The notes under the pieces: model-generated
Told to the model about the DNA's origin: nothing
The model's database searches: none
The model's input: only the letters and a program-made list of their open reading frames with translations
Shown here: positions 46,063-55,373 of the stretch, piece after piece
Layout of the letters: each line of letters starts with the position of its first letter
Position numbering within the stretch: position 1 is the first letter of the stretch
Assembly: GCA_902526045.1 (NCBI GenBank)
Contig: CABZJI010000002.1
Coordinates: 62,001-126,000 of the forward strand
Reading direction: 5' to 3'
DNA length: 64,000 nt
Origin: an uncultured SAR86 cluster bacterium
GTDB lineage: Bacteria; Pseudomonadota; Gammaproteobacteria; Magnimaribacterales; AG-339-G14
Made by a program: the position numbers and the translations under genes

Positions 46063-48306
46063 ATGCGAATTATCTTAAAGTCATTTTTCTATTTCCTGTT
46101 TGTAATACTTATCTCGGCTCTTATCTATAGTTTGGTTGCTTTTTTTGGGTATTTTGGGACATTAGAGCCTGGCGGAAAGTCAATAAATAGTGAGTTGCCA
46201 AAAAGAATATTAAATCAAAAAATAAGAAGTCAATTAAAGCACTCCAACTCATCAAAACAAATCCTCTTTGGTGACACACATGTGCATACAACATATTCCA
46301 CCGATGCATTTCTATGGAGTCTGCCAATGTATAACGGAAGAGGTCCCCATCCTGTTTCAGATGCCTGTGATTACGCAAGATTTTGTTCAGCTTTAGACTT
46401 TTGGGTAATCTCTGATCATGCTGAGGCAAGTACTCCTCATAGTTGGAACAATACTATTGAGCAGGTACAAAGCTGTAATAAAAGCACTGACCCAGAAAAC
46501 CCAGACATGATTACCTTTTTAGGATTTGAATGGACCCAAATCAGTGATAACCAAAATGAACACTTCGGACACAAAAATGTCATTCTTAAAGAAATTGATT
46601 CAGAATATCTACCCAAGTCTCCAATTGCTGCAGACAGAGCCAGCCTTAATAATTTTAGAGATCCCAACAGGGTGAATGAAGCAAGAATAAATATGATGGT
46701 TCAAGCGTTTAACGATCTTGGAAACAGACAAAGGTATTACGATTTTATCGCTTACAATGCAGATATTTCCAAATCAGCCGTTTGTTCAGGCAATTCAAAT
46801 GATGAAGATGATTGTCTGATGTCTGCTGATACGCCCAAAGAGCTTTTCTCTAAATTAGATGATTTGGAAACCGACTCTATAGTTATTCCTCATGGCAATA
46901 CATGGGGATTTTATACTCCCTTAGGCTCCTCCTGGGATGACCAGCTTGATGATGTTCATGATCCGGAAAAACAAATTTCTTTTGAAATTATGTCCGGTCA
47001 CGGCAATTCAGAGGAATATAGAAATTGGGCTGAGATTATTTTTGAAGGAGATGATTTTTTTTGTCCAGAGACGTCAGAGAATTATCTCCCTTCATGCAAG
47101 CAAGCAGGGAATATTATCTTCGAAAGATGTATTGAGAATGGAAAAAGCGAAATTCAATGCAGAGAGGATGCTAACCAAGCTGAGATTTTCTATCTTGAAG
47201 CGGGACAATCTGGACATTTTGTAGTTCCGGGTGCAACACCAGAGATGTGGCTTGATTCTGGGCAATGCAAAGATTGCTTTATACCGAGTTTTAATTATCG
47301 TCCTAAGGGCTCCTTTCAGTATGCTTTAACAAAAAGAGGCATTAACAATGAAAAATTTATTTTTGGTGTTATTGCATCAAGCGATAACCACAGAGCCCGA
47401 CCTGGTACTGGATACAAAGCTGTTGATAGATTACTGACAACGGAATCGAATGGAGTCAAAGATCCAGCTTTTGAAAGGCTCTTTTATCCCTTAGATGAAA
47501 TAAGTGATAAACCTGTTAAATTTAAAATTGAAGAAAGGTTCATACCCAATCCCTTGGGATACTGGGAATCAGAAAGACAAGAATCATTCTTTACAACAGG
47601 CGGTTTAGCAGCAGTTCATGTAGATTCAAGAAGCAGGGAAGGTGTTTGGGATGCTTTTAAAAGAAGGGAAACTTACGGTACAAGCGGACCAAGAATATTG
47701 CTTTGGTTTGATTTGATTACTGAAAATGGATTAGTACCTATGGGTTCTGAGTTCACCATTGATAATAATCCAACTTTTCAAGTCAAAGCTGTCGGATCCT
47801 TTAAGCAAAAGCCTGGTTGCCCTGATTATAGTTTAGGTAAAAGATCAGCAGAGGACATAAAAAAATTATGTATGAATGAATGTTTCAACCCTGGATCTGA
47901 AAGGTATGCCGTAACAAGAATAGAGGTCATAAAGGTCTTGCCTGAAATCAATGAGTCAGAAGATCCAAATGATTTAATTATAGATCCTTGGAAAATATTT
48001 GAATGCGAAGAAAACAAAGCTGTCTGCAGAATTAGATTCCAGGATGAAGATTTTCTCACTGATAATAGAGAAGCAACTTTTTATGTGCGTGCCATACAAG
48101 AACCTACTGAAAGAATTAATGGTAAAAATCTTAGATGCACCTATGATGATGAAGGCAATTGTATCCAAACAAATTTTTGTTACGGCGGATATAAAACAGA
48201 TATTAATGATAATTGTATTTCAATGTCTGAAGAAAGGGCTTGGTCATCACCAATCTATTTGAGTCCATCAATAAATCCTAATTTAGCAGCGTCAAAACTA
48301 GATTAA
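46063..48306 (+). CDS. DUF3604 family membrane-anchored protein
   Basis: About 747 residues from ATG 46063; the open frame starts at 46018 within the rhomboid gene, which I reject. One N-terminal helix (about 8-32, FFYFLFVILISALIYSLVAFFGYF) anchors an exported body. Metal-site candidates in PHP-like style are GDTHVHTTYSTDA near 85-97 and VISDHAEAS later, with a further SSDNHRARPGTG. Several Cys-rich loops suggest disulfides. DUF3604 proteins are large, widespread in marine bacteria and uncharacterised; a metal-dependent hydrolase role is inferred. It lies between two GPH symporters. Confidence 0.85.
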   Translation: MRIILKSFFYFLFVILISALIYSLVAFFGYFGTLEPGGKSINSELPKRILNQKIRSQLKHSNSSKQILFGDTHVHTTYSTDAFLWSLPMYNGRGPHPVSDACDYARFCSALDFWVISDHAEASTPHSWNNTIEQVQSCNKSTDPENPDMITFLGFEWTQISDNQNEHFGHKNVILKEIDSEYLPKSPIAADRASLNNFRDPNRVNEARINMMVQAFNDLGNRQRYYDFIAYNADISKSAVCSGNSNDEDDCLMSADTPKELFSKLDDLETDSIVIPHGNTWGFYTPLGSSWDDQLDDVHDPEKQISFEIMSGHGNSEEYRNWAEIIFEGDDFFCPETSENYLPSCKQAGNIIFERCIENGKSEIQCREDANQAEIFYLEAGQSGHFVVPGATPEMWLDSGQCKDCFIPSFNYRPKGSFQYALTKRGINNEKFIFGVIASSDNHRARPGTGYKAVDRLLTTESNGVKDPAFERLFYPLDEISDKPVKFKIEERFIPNPLGYWESERQESFFTTGGLAAVHVDSRSREGVWDAFKRRETYGTSGPRILLWFDLITENGLVPMGSEFTIDNNPTFQVKAVGSFKQKPGCPDYSLGKRSAEDIKKLCMNECFNPGSERYAVTRIEVIKVLPEINESEDPNDLIIDPWKIFECEENKAVCRIRFQDEDFLTDNREATFYVRAIQEPTERINGKNLRCTYDDEGNCIQTNFCYGGYKTDINDNCISMSEERAWSSPIYLSPSINPNLAASKLD

Positions 48307-48311
48307 CCATT

Positions 48312-48351
48312 TACTCCAATTATCCTTATTTTATGAGATACTTCTGGAGTA
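48312..48351 (+). promoter_or_regulatory. Leader inverted repeat before the second symporter
   Basis: TACTCCA (48312-48318) and TGGAGTA (48345-48351) form perfect seven-base arms. The right arm includes one of two GGAG ribosome-site candidates ahead of the ATG at 48360, so a hairpin could hide it. The 26-base loop makes the stem weak. Confidence 0.3.
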
Positions 48352-48359
48352 GGAGATAG

Positions 48360-49802
48360 ATGGAAGTACAAAAAGATAATAATTCGTACAAGTTGCCTTT
48401 TATGACCAAATTCTATTACGGGTTTGGTTCCTTGGCTTATGGAATTAAAGACAATGCCTTTAATTATTTCCTTTTGTTTGTTTACGTTCAGGTATTTGGA
48501 TTATCACCAGATTTAGCTGGATTGGCTATCCTTCTTATGTTGGTTTTTGATGCTATCTCCGACCCTCTTATTGGCTACTATTCAGATAATTTTAAATCTA
48601 AATGGGGCAGAAGACATCCCTTTATGTATTTCTCAGCAGTTCCTGTTGCTATTTCATTTTTTTTAATATGGGATCCTCCAGATAACTTAACTCAATCTCA
48701 ACTATTTTGGTTTTTGTTAATCATCGGGGCAGTGATAAGAACTGCGATTACTATTTATGAGATACCGAGTAATGCTCTGGGGCCAGAACTTTCAAAAGAT
48801 TATGTTGAAAGAAGTTCATTACTTTCTTTTCGATATTGGTTTGGCTGGTGGGGCGGCTTGGCTGTTTGGAACTCTTTATGGATTTTCGTCGTTTATAGCA
48901 CCTTAACCGGAACCCAAGATGCAAGATTTGTTGCAGATACTTGGATGACCTATGGATTGGTATGCAGTCCCATTATGTTTTTAGCAATTGTTGTAACTGC
49001 AATGGGTACTCACAGACATATAAAAGATTTACATTCTCCTGAAATACAAAGAAAAACACTAAAAGTTATTTTCTCTGAACTTTACGAGACGATGACAGTA
49101 AGTAAAAACTACATAATTCTTTTTATTGCCATGATTATGATGGGAGTAGCTGGAGGAATAGGTACAAATTTAACGCTATATTTTTATAGTTTTTTTTGGG
49201 AATTTACTCCATTAAATATCTTAACAATTGGTTTGAGTTTATTTTTAGCACCCTTGGTGGGACTTATTGTATCGCCCCTTTTAGCAAATAAATTTGGTAA
49301 AAGAAACGGAGCAATAATTCTGTTTGCAACCTCTTTAACGGTCGAAAATGGTGTTATAGCTTTAAGATTATTAGGTTTAATACCAGATAATGGCTCTCCA
49401 ATAGTTCTAGGCTTTGTTCTTCTTTTTCATTTCATTGGTGTTGCGACATCAGTTATCTCCTTCACTACATTAAATTCAATGGTGTGGGACACAGTTGAAG
49501 AGGTTGAAATAAAAACTGGAAGACGAATGGAAGGAACTTTACTAGCTGCACGGTCGTTTGCAGCAAAATGTATGAGCGGTGCAGGAGCTTTTGCGGCTGG
49601 TCTAATTTTGACTTATGCATCATGGCCAAAGAATGCTGTGCCCGGACAAGTGGATGAATCCGTTTTGTTCACTTTTGGATTTACGGCAATAACTGCTTCA
49701 ATAATTCTTTGGTCTATTTCGCTGTTTACTATTTCCTTGGTAACAACCACCAAAGAAAGTCATCAAGAAAAACTTTCTGAATTAAATTACATAGAAGACT
49801 GA
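48360..49802 (+). CDS. GPH-family MFS symporter, second copy
   Basis: A 480-residue paralogue of the symporter at 43845-45296, with the same signatures (SDPLIGYYSDNFKSKWGRRHPF, YEIPSNALGPELSKDY, GTHRHIKDLHS). Twelve helices are expected. The two copies have drifted in the middle and C-terminal parts, so they may carry related but different substrates. It follows the DUF3604 gene by 53 bases and bolA begins one base after its stop. The arrangement suggests a local uptake and processing unit for one kind of compound, nature unknown. Confidence 0.9.
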   Translation: MEVQKDNNSYKLPFMTKFYYGFGSLAYGIKDNAFNYFLLFVYVQVFGLSPDLAGLAILLMLVFDAISDPLIGYYSDNFKSKWGRRHPFMYFSAVPVAISFFLIWDPPDNLTQSQLFWFLLIIGAVIRTAITIYEIPSNALGPELSKDYVERSSLLSFRYWFGWWGGLAVWNSLWIFVVYSTLTGTQDARFVADTWMTYGLVCSPIMFLAIVVTAMGTHRHIKDLHSPEIQRKTLKVIFSELYETMTVSKNYIILFIAMIMMGVAGGIGTNLTLYFYSFFWEFTPLNILTIGLSLFLAPLVGLIVSPLLANKFGKRNGAIILFATSLTVENGVIALRLLGLIPDNGSPIVLGFVLLFHFIGVATSVISFTTLNSMVWDTVEEVEIKTGRRMEGTLLAARSFAAKCMSGAGAFAAGLILTYASWPKNAVPGQVDESVLFTFGFTAITASIILWSISLFTISLVTTTKESHQEKLSELNYIED

Positions 49803-49803
49803 A

Positions 49804-50109
49804 ATGATCAAAACTGAAATTGAAAAGAATTTAACTGAAGGTATTGATTTACTTCATCTAGAGGTAGAAAACGAAAGCCCAAATCATAACGTTGAGCCAG
49901 GAAGCGAATCTCATTTTAAGGTTGTGGTGGTTTCCGATGAATTTATCGAAAAAAGATTGGTGCAAAGACATCAAATGGTTTACAGAATATTAAAAGATGA
50001 GATGACTAAAATTCATGCTATTGCTATCCATGCATTTACAAAGGATGAATGGCAAGAAAAAACTGGTCAGGATTTAAAATCACCTAACTGTTTAGGCGGG
50101 GAAAATTAA
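49804..50109 (+). CDS. bolA: BolA family protein
   Basis: A 101-residue BolA fold: N-terminal helix (KTEIEKNLTE), then HFKVVVVSDEF, the RLVQRHQMVY helix and the IHAIAIHAFTKDEW strand, with the conserved His/Tyr region. BolA proteins pair with monothiol glutaredoxins to handle iron-sulfur clusters and can act as regulators of envelope genes. The C-terminal extension (GQDLKSPNCLGGEN) has a Cys. trhO starts nine bases downstream, so the two are likely cotranscribed. Confidence 0.92.
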   Translation: MIKTEIEKNLTEGIDLLHLEVENESPNHNVEPGSESHFKVVVVSDEFIEKRLVQRHQMVYRILKDEMTKIHAIAIHAFTKDEWQEKTGQDLKSPNCLGGEN

Positions 50110-50118
50110 AATACATCA

Positions 50119-50985
50119 ATGTTCCATATTTCAACGTTTTACGATTGTCATGAGAGAGATAATTCTTTTTTAAACCAAATCTTATCGAAAAAAGCTGATG
50201 AATTCTCCATAGTTGGAACAATTATTTTGACTCCTGAAGGAATTAATTCAACTATTGCTTGTGAGAATTTAAAATACCTCCATTCATTTGAGAATTTCAT
50301 AACTAAGTACTATCCTTCAATTAATATTGGACGTTCTTGTACAGAAATCAAACCCTTTAAGAAATTTAAGATTAAAGAGAGACATGAACTTGTCCCCTCA
50401 GGAACAAATCTGAAATTAACAGATTACTCTAAATCACATATAGACCCTGAACTTTGGAATAAGTTTTCAGAAAATGAAGATACAATTTTAATTGATGTAA
50501 GAAATAATTATGAAAATTCAGTTGGAACTTTTAAAGGAGCTCTAAATCCTGATACTAGAAACTTTAGAGAATTTAAACACTTTGTAAAAAAAAATAAGAA
50601 TAATTTTAAAGAAAGAAAAATTGGTATTTTTTGTACTGGAGGAATTCGTTGCGAAAAAGCTTCTTCTATTTTCAAATCAGAAGATATTAATTACGTTTAT
50701 CAATTGAAAGGAGGAATTCTCAATTATTTAAAAAACAGTAAAGAAAAAAACCTTTGGGAAGGCGAGTGTTTTGTTTTTGATGAGAGAGTAACTGTGGATA
50801 AAGATCTTAACAAAGGTTCTTTTCAGCAATGTTTTGCATGCAGAAGACCACTTTCTGAGAAAGATTTAGAGTCATCTCATTATTCTGCTGGTGTTTCTTG
50901 TCATCAATGCATAGATGAAAAATCAGAAGAAGACAGATTAAGATATCTCGAGCGACACAAGCAGAGTATTAAAAAAAACAATTAA
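50119..50985 (+). CDS. trhO: tRNA uridine(34) hydroxylase, rhodanese type
   Basis: A 288-residue TrhO (YceA) protein, which with oxygen forms 5-hydroxyuridine at the wobble position of some tRNAs. An N-terminal acylphosphatase-like domain (ILTPEGINSTIACE) is followed by a rhodanese domain (LIDVRNNYENSVGTFKGA) whose active Cys lies in FCTGGIRCEKAS near 173-184. A C-terminal Cys-rich region (CFACRRPL, SCHQCIDEKS) has four or more cysteines. Length is somewhat shorter than the E. coli protein. The gene lies between bolA and an RND-like exporter. Confidence 0.93.
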   Translation: MFHISTFYDCHERDNSFLNQILSKKADEFSIVGTIILTPEGINSTIACENLKYLHSFENFITKYYPSINIGRSCTEIKPFKKFKIKERHELVPSGTNLKLTDYSKSHIDPELWNKFSENEDTILIDVRNNYENSVGTFKGALNPDTRNFREFKHFVKKNKNNFKERKIGIFCTGGIRCEKASSIFKSEDINYVYQLKGGILNYLKNSKEKNLWEGECFVFDERVTVDKDLNKGSFQQCFACRRPLSEKDLESSHYSAGVSCHQCIDEKSEEDRLRYLERHKQSIKKNN

Positions 50986-50991
50986 TAAACA

Positions 50992-53442
50992 ATGGCATTT
51001 GTACAAAAAATTTTACATTTTGTGGTTTACAAATCCTCAACTACGTTAGCAATTGTTTTACTAATCACTTTCAGCCTTGCATTTGGAGTCCAATTTTTTC
51101 AGCTAGATGCTTCTTCGGATACCTTGTTGCTGGAAGATGATGATGATCTAAAGTTTTACAGAGATACAAATAAAACTTTTGGAGGTGGAGGGGGAGGTGA
51201 CTTTTTAATTGTTACCTACTCTCCCAACGACGATTTATTCTTACAAGAAACACTGACAAAAATTGAGGTATTATCAGATGAGTTAGAAGGTCTTGAAGAA
51301 ATTGATTCTGTTTTGAACTTTCTTGATGTTCCTTTGTTAGAAAGCCCTAGGCAATCATTTTCTGAAATAGCAAGCAATCCTATATCCTTAAGAAAGAAAA
51401 ACGTTGATTTATCTCTAGCAAAAAAAGAATTTTTAAGTAATCCAGTTTACAGGGGCCTCCTTGTTAGTGAACAGCTAGACACGGTAGCTTTACAGATAAT
51501 AGTAAAACCAACAACTCAATATAATTCTAAGATCCAAGAAAGGTACCGAGTTATGGAAAATTCTTCTCTTAGTGAAGCTGAGAAAGAATTGAAACTTGAC
51601 TCTCTTTCTCAAGAAATTGATGTCTTAAAGAAAGAAAATGTAGCCTCTCAAAAAAAGTTAGTTGCTGATACAAGGGAAATTATCTCCAAGTACAAAGGCG
51701 ATGCAGAAATATATCTTGGTGGCGGTCCGATGATATCAACTGACACAATTCAATTTATTCTGAACGATATAGTTTTCTTTGGTTTCGCCGTTGGTCTTCT
51801 TTTCATCTCTGTACTAGGCTTTATTTTTCGCCAAATCAGATGGATTCTACTGCCTTTGATAAGTGCCTTTATTTCTGCAATTGTTGTTACTGGCTTAATA
51901 AGCTTTGCAGGATTAAAAGTTACAGTAGTTTCTGCAAACTACATTGCTCTTCTCATGATTATTGCAATATCTTTAACAATGCATTTAGTTGTGAGATACC
52001 AAGAACTTTTATCTAAAAACTCTGAGTTAAGTCAAAAAGAGATAGTGTTAATGGCTTCAACACAGATGTTTATTCCATGTCTTTATACTGCCCTAACAAC
52101 AATAGTCGCATTTCTCTCTCTCATTATCAGTGATATTAAACCTATTACTGATTTTGGTTTGTTGATGGCAACAAGTATCGTTATAGCCTTTTTAGTGACT
52201 TTTTCTTTTTTCCCCGCAGTTATTTCTAAATTGCCCAAAAAGAAGAAGGACTATGTAGAGGATCAGTCTTCTGGGATAACTTTATCTATATTCCAAATTT
52301 TTAAATATTCCAGAATTAAAATTATCTTTTTTTCTCTTATAATTTTAGGACTATCTATCCTAGGAATATCTATGTTGTCTGTTGAAAATAAATTCATAGA
52401 CTATTTCAAGTCGGATACAGAAATATATAAAGGACTGTCTTTAATTGATGAAAAATTAGGTGGTACTGCCCCCCTTGATATAGTAATAAATGCACCTAAA
52501 TCAGAACTCATAGAGGATGATTTTGAAGATTTTGACGATCCTTTCGGTTCAGATGATTCAGCAAATGGATATTGGTTTACAAGTCAAAATTTAGAAAAAT
52601 TAGAAGAAATTCATGATTACTTGGAATCCAGAACAGAGATCGGAAAAGTTTTGTCTGTATCAAGTGGAATAAAACTTGCTGAAATAGCCAATGGAAGAAA
52701 GCTTAATGACCTTGAGTTAGCATTTATGAGAGAACTGCTACCTGGAGATATTAAAGAAAGTTTACTTAATTCCTATATTTCTGATGACGATAATCAAGTA
52801 AGACTTCAAGCCAGAGTAAAAGAATCATTAGACGGCCTGAACAGAAAAAACCTAATAGACGAAATTAATTATGATCTTGAAAATAAGTTCGGACTTGATA
52901 AAGAACAATTCAGGCTGACAGGAATATCGGTTATTTATAATAATCTACTCCAAAGTCTTTTCTCTTCTTTAATTGGTAGCGTAGGAATAGTTTTTATAGC
53001 AATTTTCGTAATGTTCTTATTTCTTTTTAGGTCTATCAGCTTAGCTTTGATCGGGATGATCCCTAATTTTCTTGCAGCTGGATTTGTGATGGGTTCGATA
53101 GGATTTTCTGGTGTTCCATTAGATATTATGACTGTTACTGTGGCTGCCATAAGTATAGGAATTGGAGTTGATAATACGATTCATTATTTACACAGGTTTA
53201 AAAGAGAATTTGATTTGTCGAAAGACTATGAAGAATGTCTCAAGAATAGCCATACAACTATTGGGAGAGCAATGTTTTATACATCATCAACCATAGTAAT
53301 TGGATTCTTAATTTTATTATCGTCGAATTTTAATCCATCCGTATTTTTTGGGATTTTCACTTCACTAGCTATGATCATGGCAATCTTAGGATCGTTACTT
53401 TTATTGCCAACTCTTTTATATTATCTAAAACCATTGAAATAA
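50992..53442 (+). CDS. RND/MMPL-type exporter
   Basis: An 816-residue membrane protein with the duplicated RND plan: one helix (about 14-35), a large periplasmic loop, five helices (about 256-410), then a second helix (about 437-460), a second loop with an acidic patch (EDDFEDFDDPFGSDD), and five more helices (about 655-810). The GVDNTIHYLHRFKRE segment in the second half is typical of the sterol-sensing-like MMPL core. It probably moves lipids or hydrophobic compounds; MMPL relatives sit with acyl-lipid genes. A GGGGGG run at about 64-69 is unusual. caiB-type gene starts two bases after its stop. Confidence 0.9.
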   Translation: MAFVQKILHFVVYKSSTTLAIVLLITFSLAFGVQFFQLDASSDTLLLEDDDDLKFYRDTNKTFGGGGGGDFLIVTYSPNDDLFLQETLTKIEVLSDELEGLEEIDSVLNFLDVPLLESPRQSFSEIASNPISLRKKNVDLSLAKKEFLSNPVYRGLLVSEQLDTVALQIIVKPTTQYNSKIQERYRVMENSSLSEAEKELKLDSLSQEIDVLKKENVASQKKLVADTREIISKYKGDAEIYLGGGPMISTDTIQFILNDIVFFGFAVGLLFISVLGFIFRQIRWILLPLISAFISAIVVTGLISFAGLKVTVVSANYIALLMIIAISLTMHLVVRYQELLSKNSELSQKEIVLMASTQMFIPCLYTALTTIVAFLSLIISDIKPITDFGLLMATSIVIAFLVTFSFFPAVISKLPKKKKDYVEDQSSGITLSIFQIFKYSRIKIIFFSLIILGLSILGISMLSVENKFIDYFKSDTEIYKGLSLIDEKLGGTAPLDIVINAPKSELIEDDFEDFDDPFGSDDSANGYWFTSQNLEKLEEIHDYLESRTEIGKVLSVSSGIKLAEIANGRKLNDLELAFMRELLPGDIKESLLNSYISDDDNQVRLQARVKESLDGLNRKNLIDEINYDLENKFGLDKEQFRLTGISVIYNNLLQSLFSSLIGSVGIVFIAIFVMFLFLFRSISLALIGMIPNFLAAGFVMGSIGFSGVPLDIMTVTVAAISIGIGVDNTIHYLHRFKREFDLSKDYEECLKNSHTTIGRAMFYTSSTIVIGFLILLSSNFNPSVFFGIFTSLAMIMAILGSLLLLPTLLYYLKPLK

Positions 53443-53444
53443 TT

Positions 53445-54578
53445 ATGAGCACACTAAAAGGAACAAAAATAATTGAAATAGCTGGAATTGGTCCAGCTCC
53501 CTTCGCAGGAATGTTATTGGCAGATATGGGCGCTGAAGTAATTTTAGTTGACCGGAAACAAAATTATGGCAAAGGTTCAAAATTTGAAGTATCTGGTCGA
53601 GGAAAAAAATCCATAGCCGTTGATTTGAAGTCTGAGAAGGGGATTGAACTTGTTCTAAAGCTAGTGGAATCTGCCGATGCATTGATAGAGGGATTCAGAC
53701 CAGGAGTAATGGAAAGATTAGGTTTAGGCCCAGACCTTTGTCTACGAAAAAACGAAAACTTAATATATGGAAGAATGACTGGATGGGGACAAACCGGCCC
53801 TCTTGCAAATGCTGCTGGACACGACATTAATTACATTTCTCTTGTAGGAGCTCTTGGCTCCACAGGGAGAAATGGTGAACCTCCTGCTCCTCCTTTAAAT
53901 CTAATTGGAGACTTTGGTGGCGGCGGAATGTTGTTAGCTTTGGGCATATGTGCTGCATTAGTAAATGTAAAAAATGGTGGAAAAGGTCAGGTCATAGATG
54001 CAGCTATGACCGAAGGAACTGCTCAGTTGATGTCTATGATTTATGGTATGAAAGCTTCTGGATTCTGGACTGATCAACAACAAAGTAATTTACTTGATGG
54101 AGCAACACATTTTTATGATAGCTATGAATGTAAAGACGGTAAATTTATTTCTCTTGGATCTATAGAGCCTCAGTTCTATTCAATCCTCTTGGATAAAATG
54201 GAATTAGACATTAGCGAATTCTCAGAACAAATGAATAAAGAAAAGTGGATTGAATATAAAATTAAATTTAAAAAAGTTTTTCTTTCTAAAACTCGAGATG
54301 AATGGTGTGAGATCATGGAGGGGACTGATATATGTTTTGCACCTGTACTCTCTATGGAGGAAGCTATAAAGCATCCCCACAATAAGGAGAGAAATTCGTT
54401 CAGTACTATTGATGAAGTAACTCAACCCTCACCAGCTCCAGTTTTTTCAGAAACGCCATCAAAAATCAAACATCTGCATAATCCTATCGGAGAGGATACG
54501 CAGGAAATTTTAGATTCAATTGGATGGACTGAGCAAATAGATGAGCTCATATCATCAAACGTTATCGGTGGAGATTAA
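53445..54578 (+). CDS. CaiB/BaiF family protein, alpha-methylacyl-CoA racemase type
   Basis: A 377-residue class III CoA-transferase-fold enzyme. His126 (AAGHDINY) and Asp156 (LIGDFGGGG) fall where the catalytic pair of Mycobacterium tuberculosis MCR lies, numbering included, so racemisation of 2-methylacyl-CoA is more likely than CoA transfer. AMACR prepares branched isoprenoid or sterol side-chain acyl-CoAs for beta-oxidation. The N-terminal GPAPFAGMLLADMGA segment is typical. It follows the RND-like exporter by two bases and overlaps tatD on the other strand by 17 bases. Confidence 0.88.
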   Translation: MSTLKGTKIIEIAGIGPAPFAGMLLADMGAEVILVDRKQNYGKGSKFEVSGRGKKSIAVDLKSEKGIELVLKLVESADALIEGFRPGVMERLGLGPDLCLRKNENLIYGRMTGWGQTGPLANAAGHDINYISLVGALGSTGRNGEPPAPPLNLIGDFGGGGMLLALGICAALVNVKNGGKGQVIDAAMTEGTAQLMSMIYGMKASGFWTDQQQSNLLDGATHFYDSYECKDGKFISLGSIEPQFYSILLDKMELDISEFSEQMNKEKWIEYKIKFKKVFLSKTRDEWCEIMEGTDICFAPVLSMEEAIKHPHNKERNSFSTIDEVTQPSPAPVFSETPSKIKHLHNPIGEDTQEILDSIGWTEQIDELISSNVIGGD

Positions 54579-55326
54579 AAAAATTTAAAGAGTTTTCAAA
54601 AGAAGAATTCATGATACTTTCTTTTGTCTCTTTTCTTAATAGAGCTATTTCCGCTGCAACATCAATTAAGAATTTTGGTTCATTCCGCCTTATTTTTTTC
54701 CTTGGACTTAAATAAGGAGAGTCAGTTTCAATGAGAAGCTTATCCTCAGGAATATGTTTTATGCATTCTCTCAGTTCTTTACCTCTTTTGAGATCACAAA
54801 CCCAACCTGTAATCCCAATATAAAAATCTCTTTTCAAATAATCTTCCAATTCAAACAAGTTACCTGTAAAGCAATGCACAATTTGATTTTGATTAAATTT
54901 ATAATTGTCCAGTATGTCTAAGAATTCTCTATGGGCATCTCTTTGATGAAGGAATAAAGGTTTAATTATTGAATCAGCTAAATCTAATTGAGACTCAAAA
55001 CATAAAATTTGCTCCTCTTTGGAAGAAAAGTTTCGATTAAAATCAAGACCCATCTCACCTAAACATATTGCTTTGGGATCATTAAAATGAGCTGCTATGT
55101 CTTTTAAATGTTCAACTTTAAAATCCTTAGCGTTGTGCGGATGAAAGCCTACAGAATAGTAAGTATTTTCATATCTCTCAGTAATTTTTTTTGCATTCTT
55201 AACGTCTTCTAGATTAGATGAAGTGATACAAATCTTTTCTACACCAGCCGCTAGAGAGTCACTGAGGACCCCATCAAGGTCATCTGAAAAACGACTGCTT
55301 GTTAAATTTGCTCCAATATCAAACAT
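54562..55326 (-). CDS. tatD: TatD family 3'-5' DNA exonuclease
   Basis: A 254-residue TIM-barrel metal hydrolase that tracks the E. coli TatD sequence closely: it opens MFDIGANLTSSRF, then GFHPHNA, LGEMGLDFNRNFS, HQRDAHREFL, VHCFTGNL, GITGWVCD and LIETDSPYL. Metal ligands are the Glu in GEMGLD, His of HQRDAH, His of VHCF and Asp of ETDSP. As in true TatD, the N-terminal HxH of the wider family is absent. It acts in DNA degradation and peroxide repair. It is divergent from the thioesterase gene, with about 47 bases between starts. Confidence 0.95.
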   Translation of the reverse strand: MFDIGANLTSSRFSDDLDGVLSDSLAAGVEKICITSSNLEDVKNAKKITERYENTYYSVGFHPHNAKDFKVEHLKDIAAHFNDPKAICLGEMGLDFNRNFSSKEEQILCFESQLDLADSIIKPLFLHQRDAHREFLDILDNYKFNQNQIVHCFTGNLFELEDYLKRDFYIGITGWVCDLKRGKELRECIKHIPEDKLLIETDSPYLSPRKKIRRNEPKFLIDVAAEIALLRKETKESIMNSSFENSLNFFNLHR

Positions 55327-55373
55327 AACTAATTTTAACTTTATTAATTAGCTCATACCTTTAATATAAAAAG

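Noticed and set aside
46121..46429. A 102-residue minus-strand frame within the DUF3604 gene
   Set aside because: Shadow of a well-supported gene, with no ribosome site or similarity.
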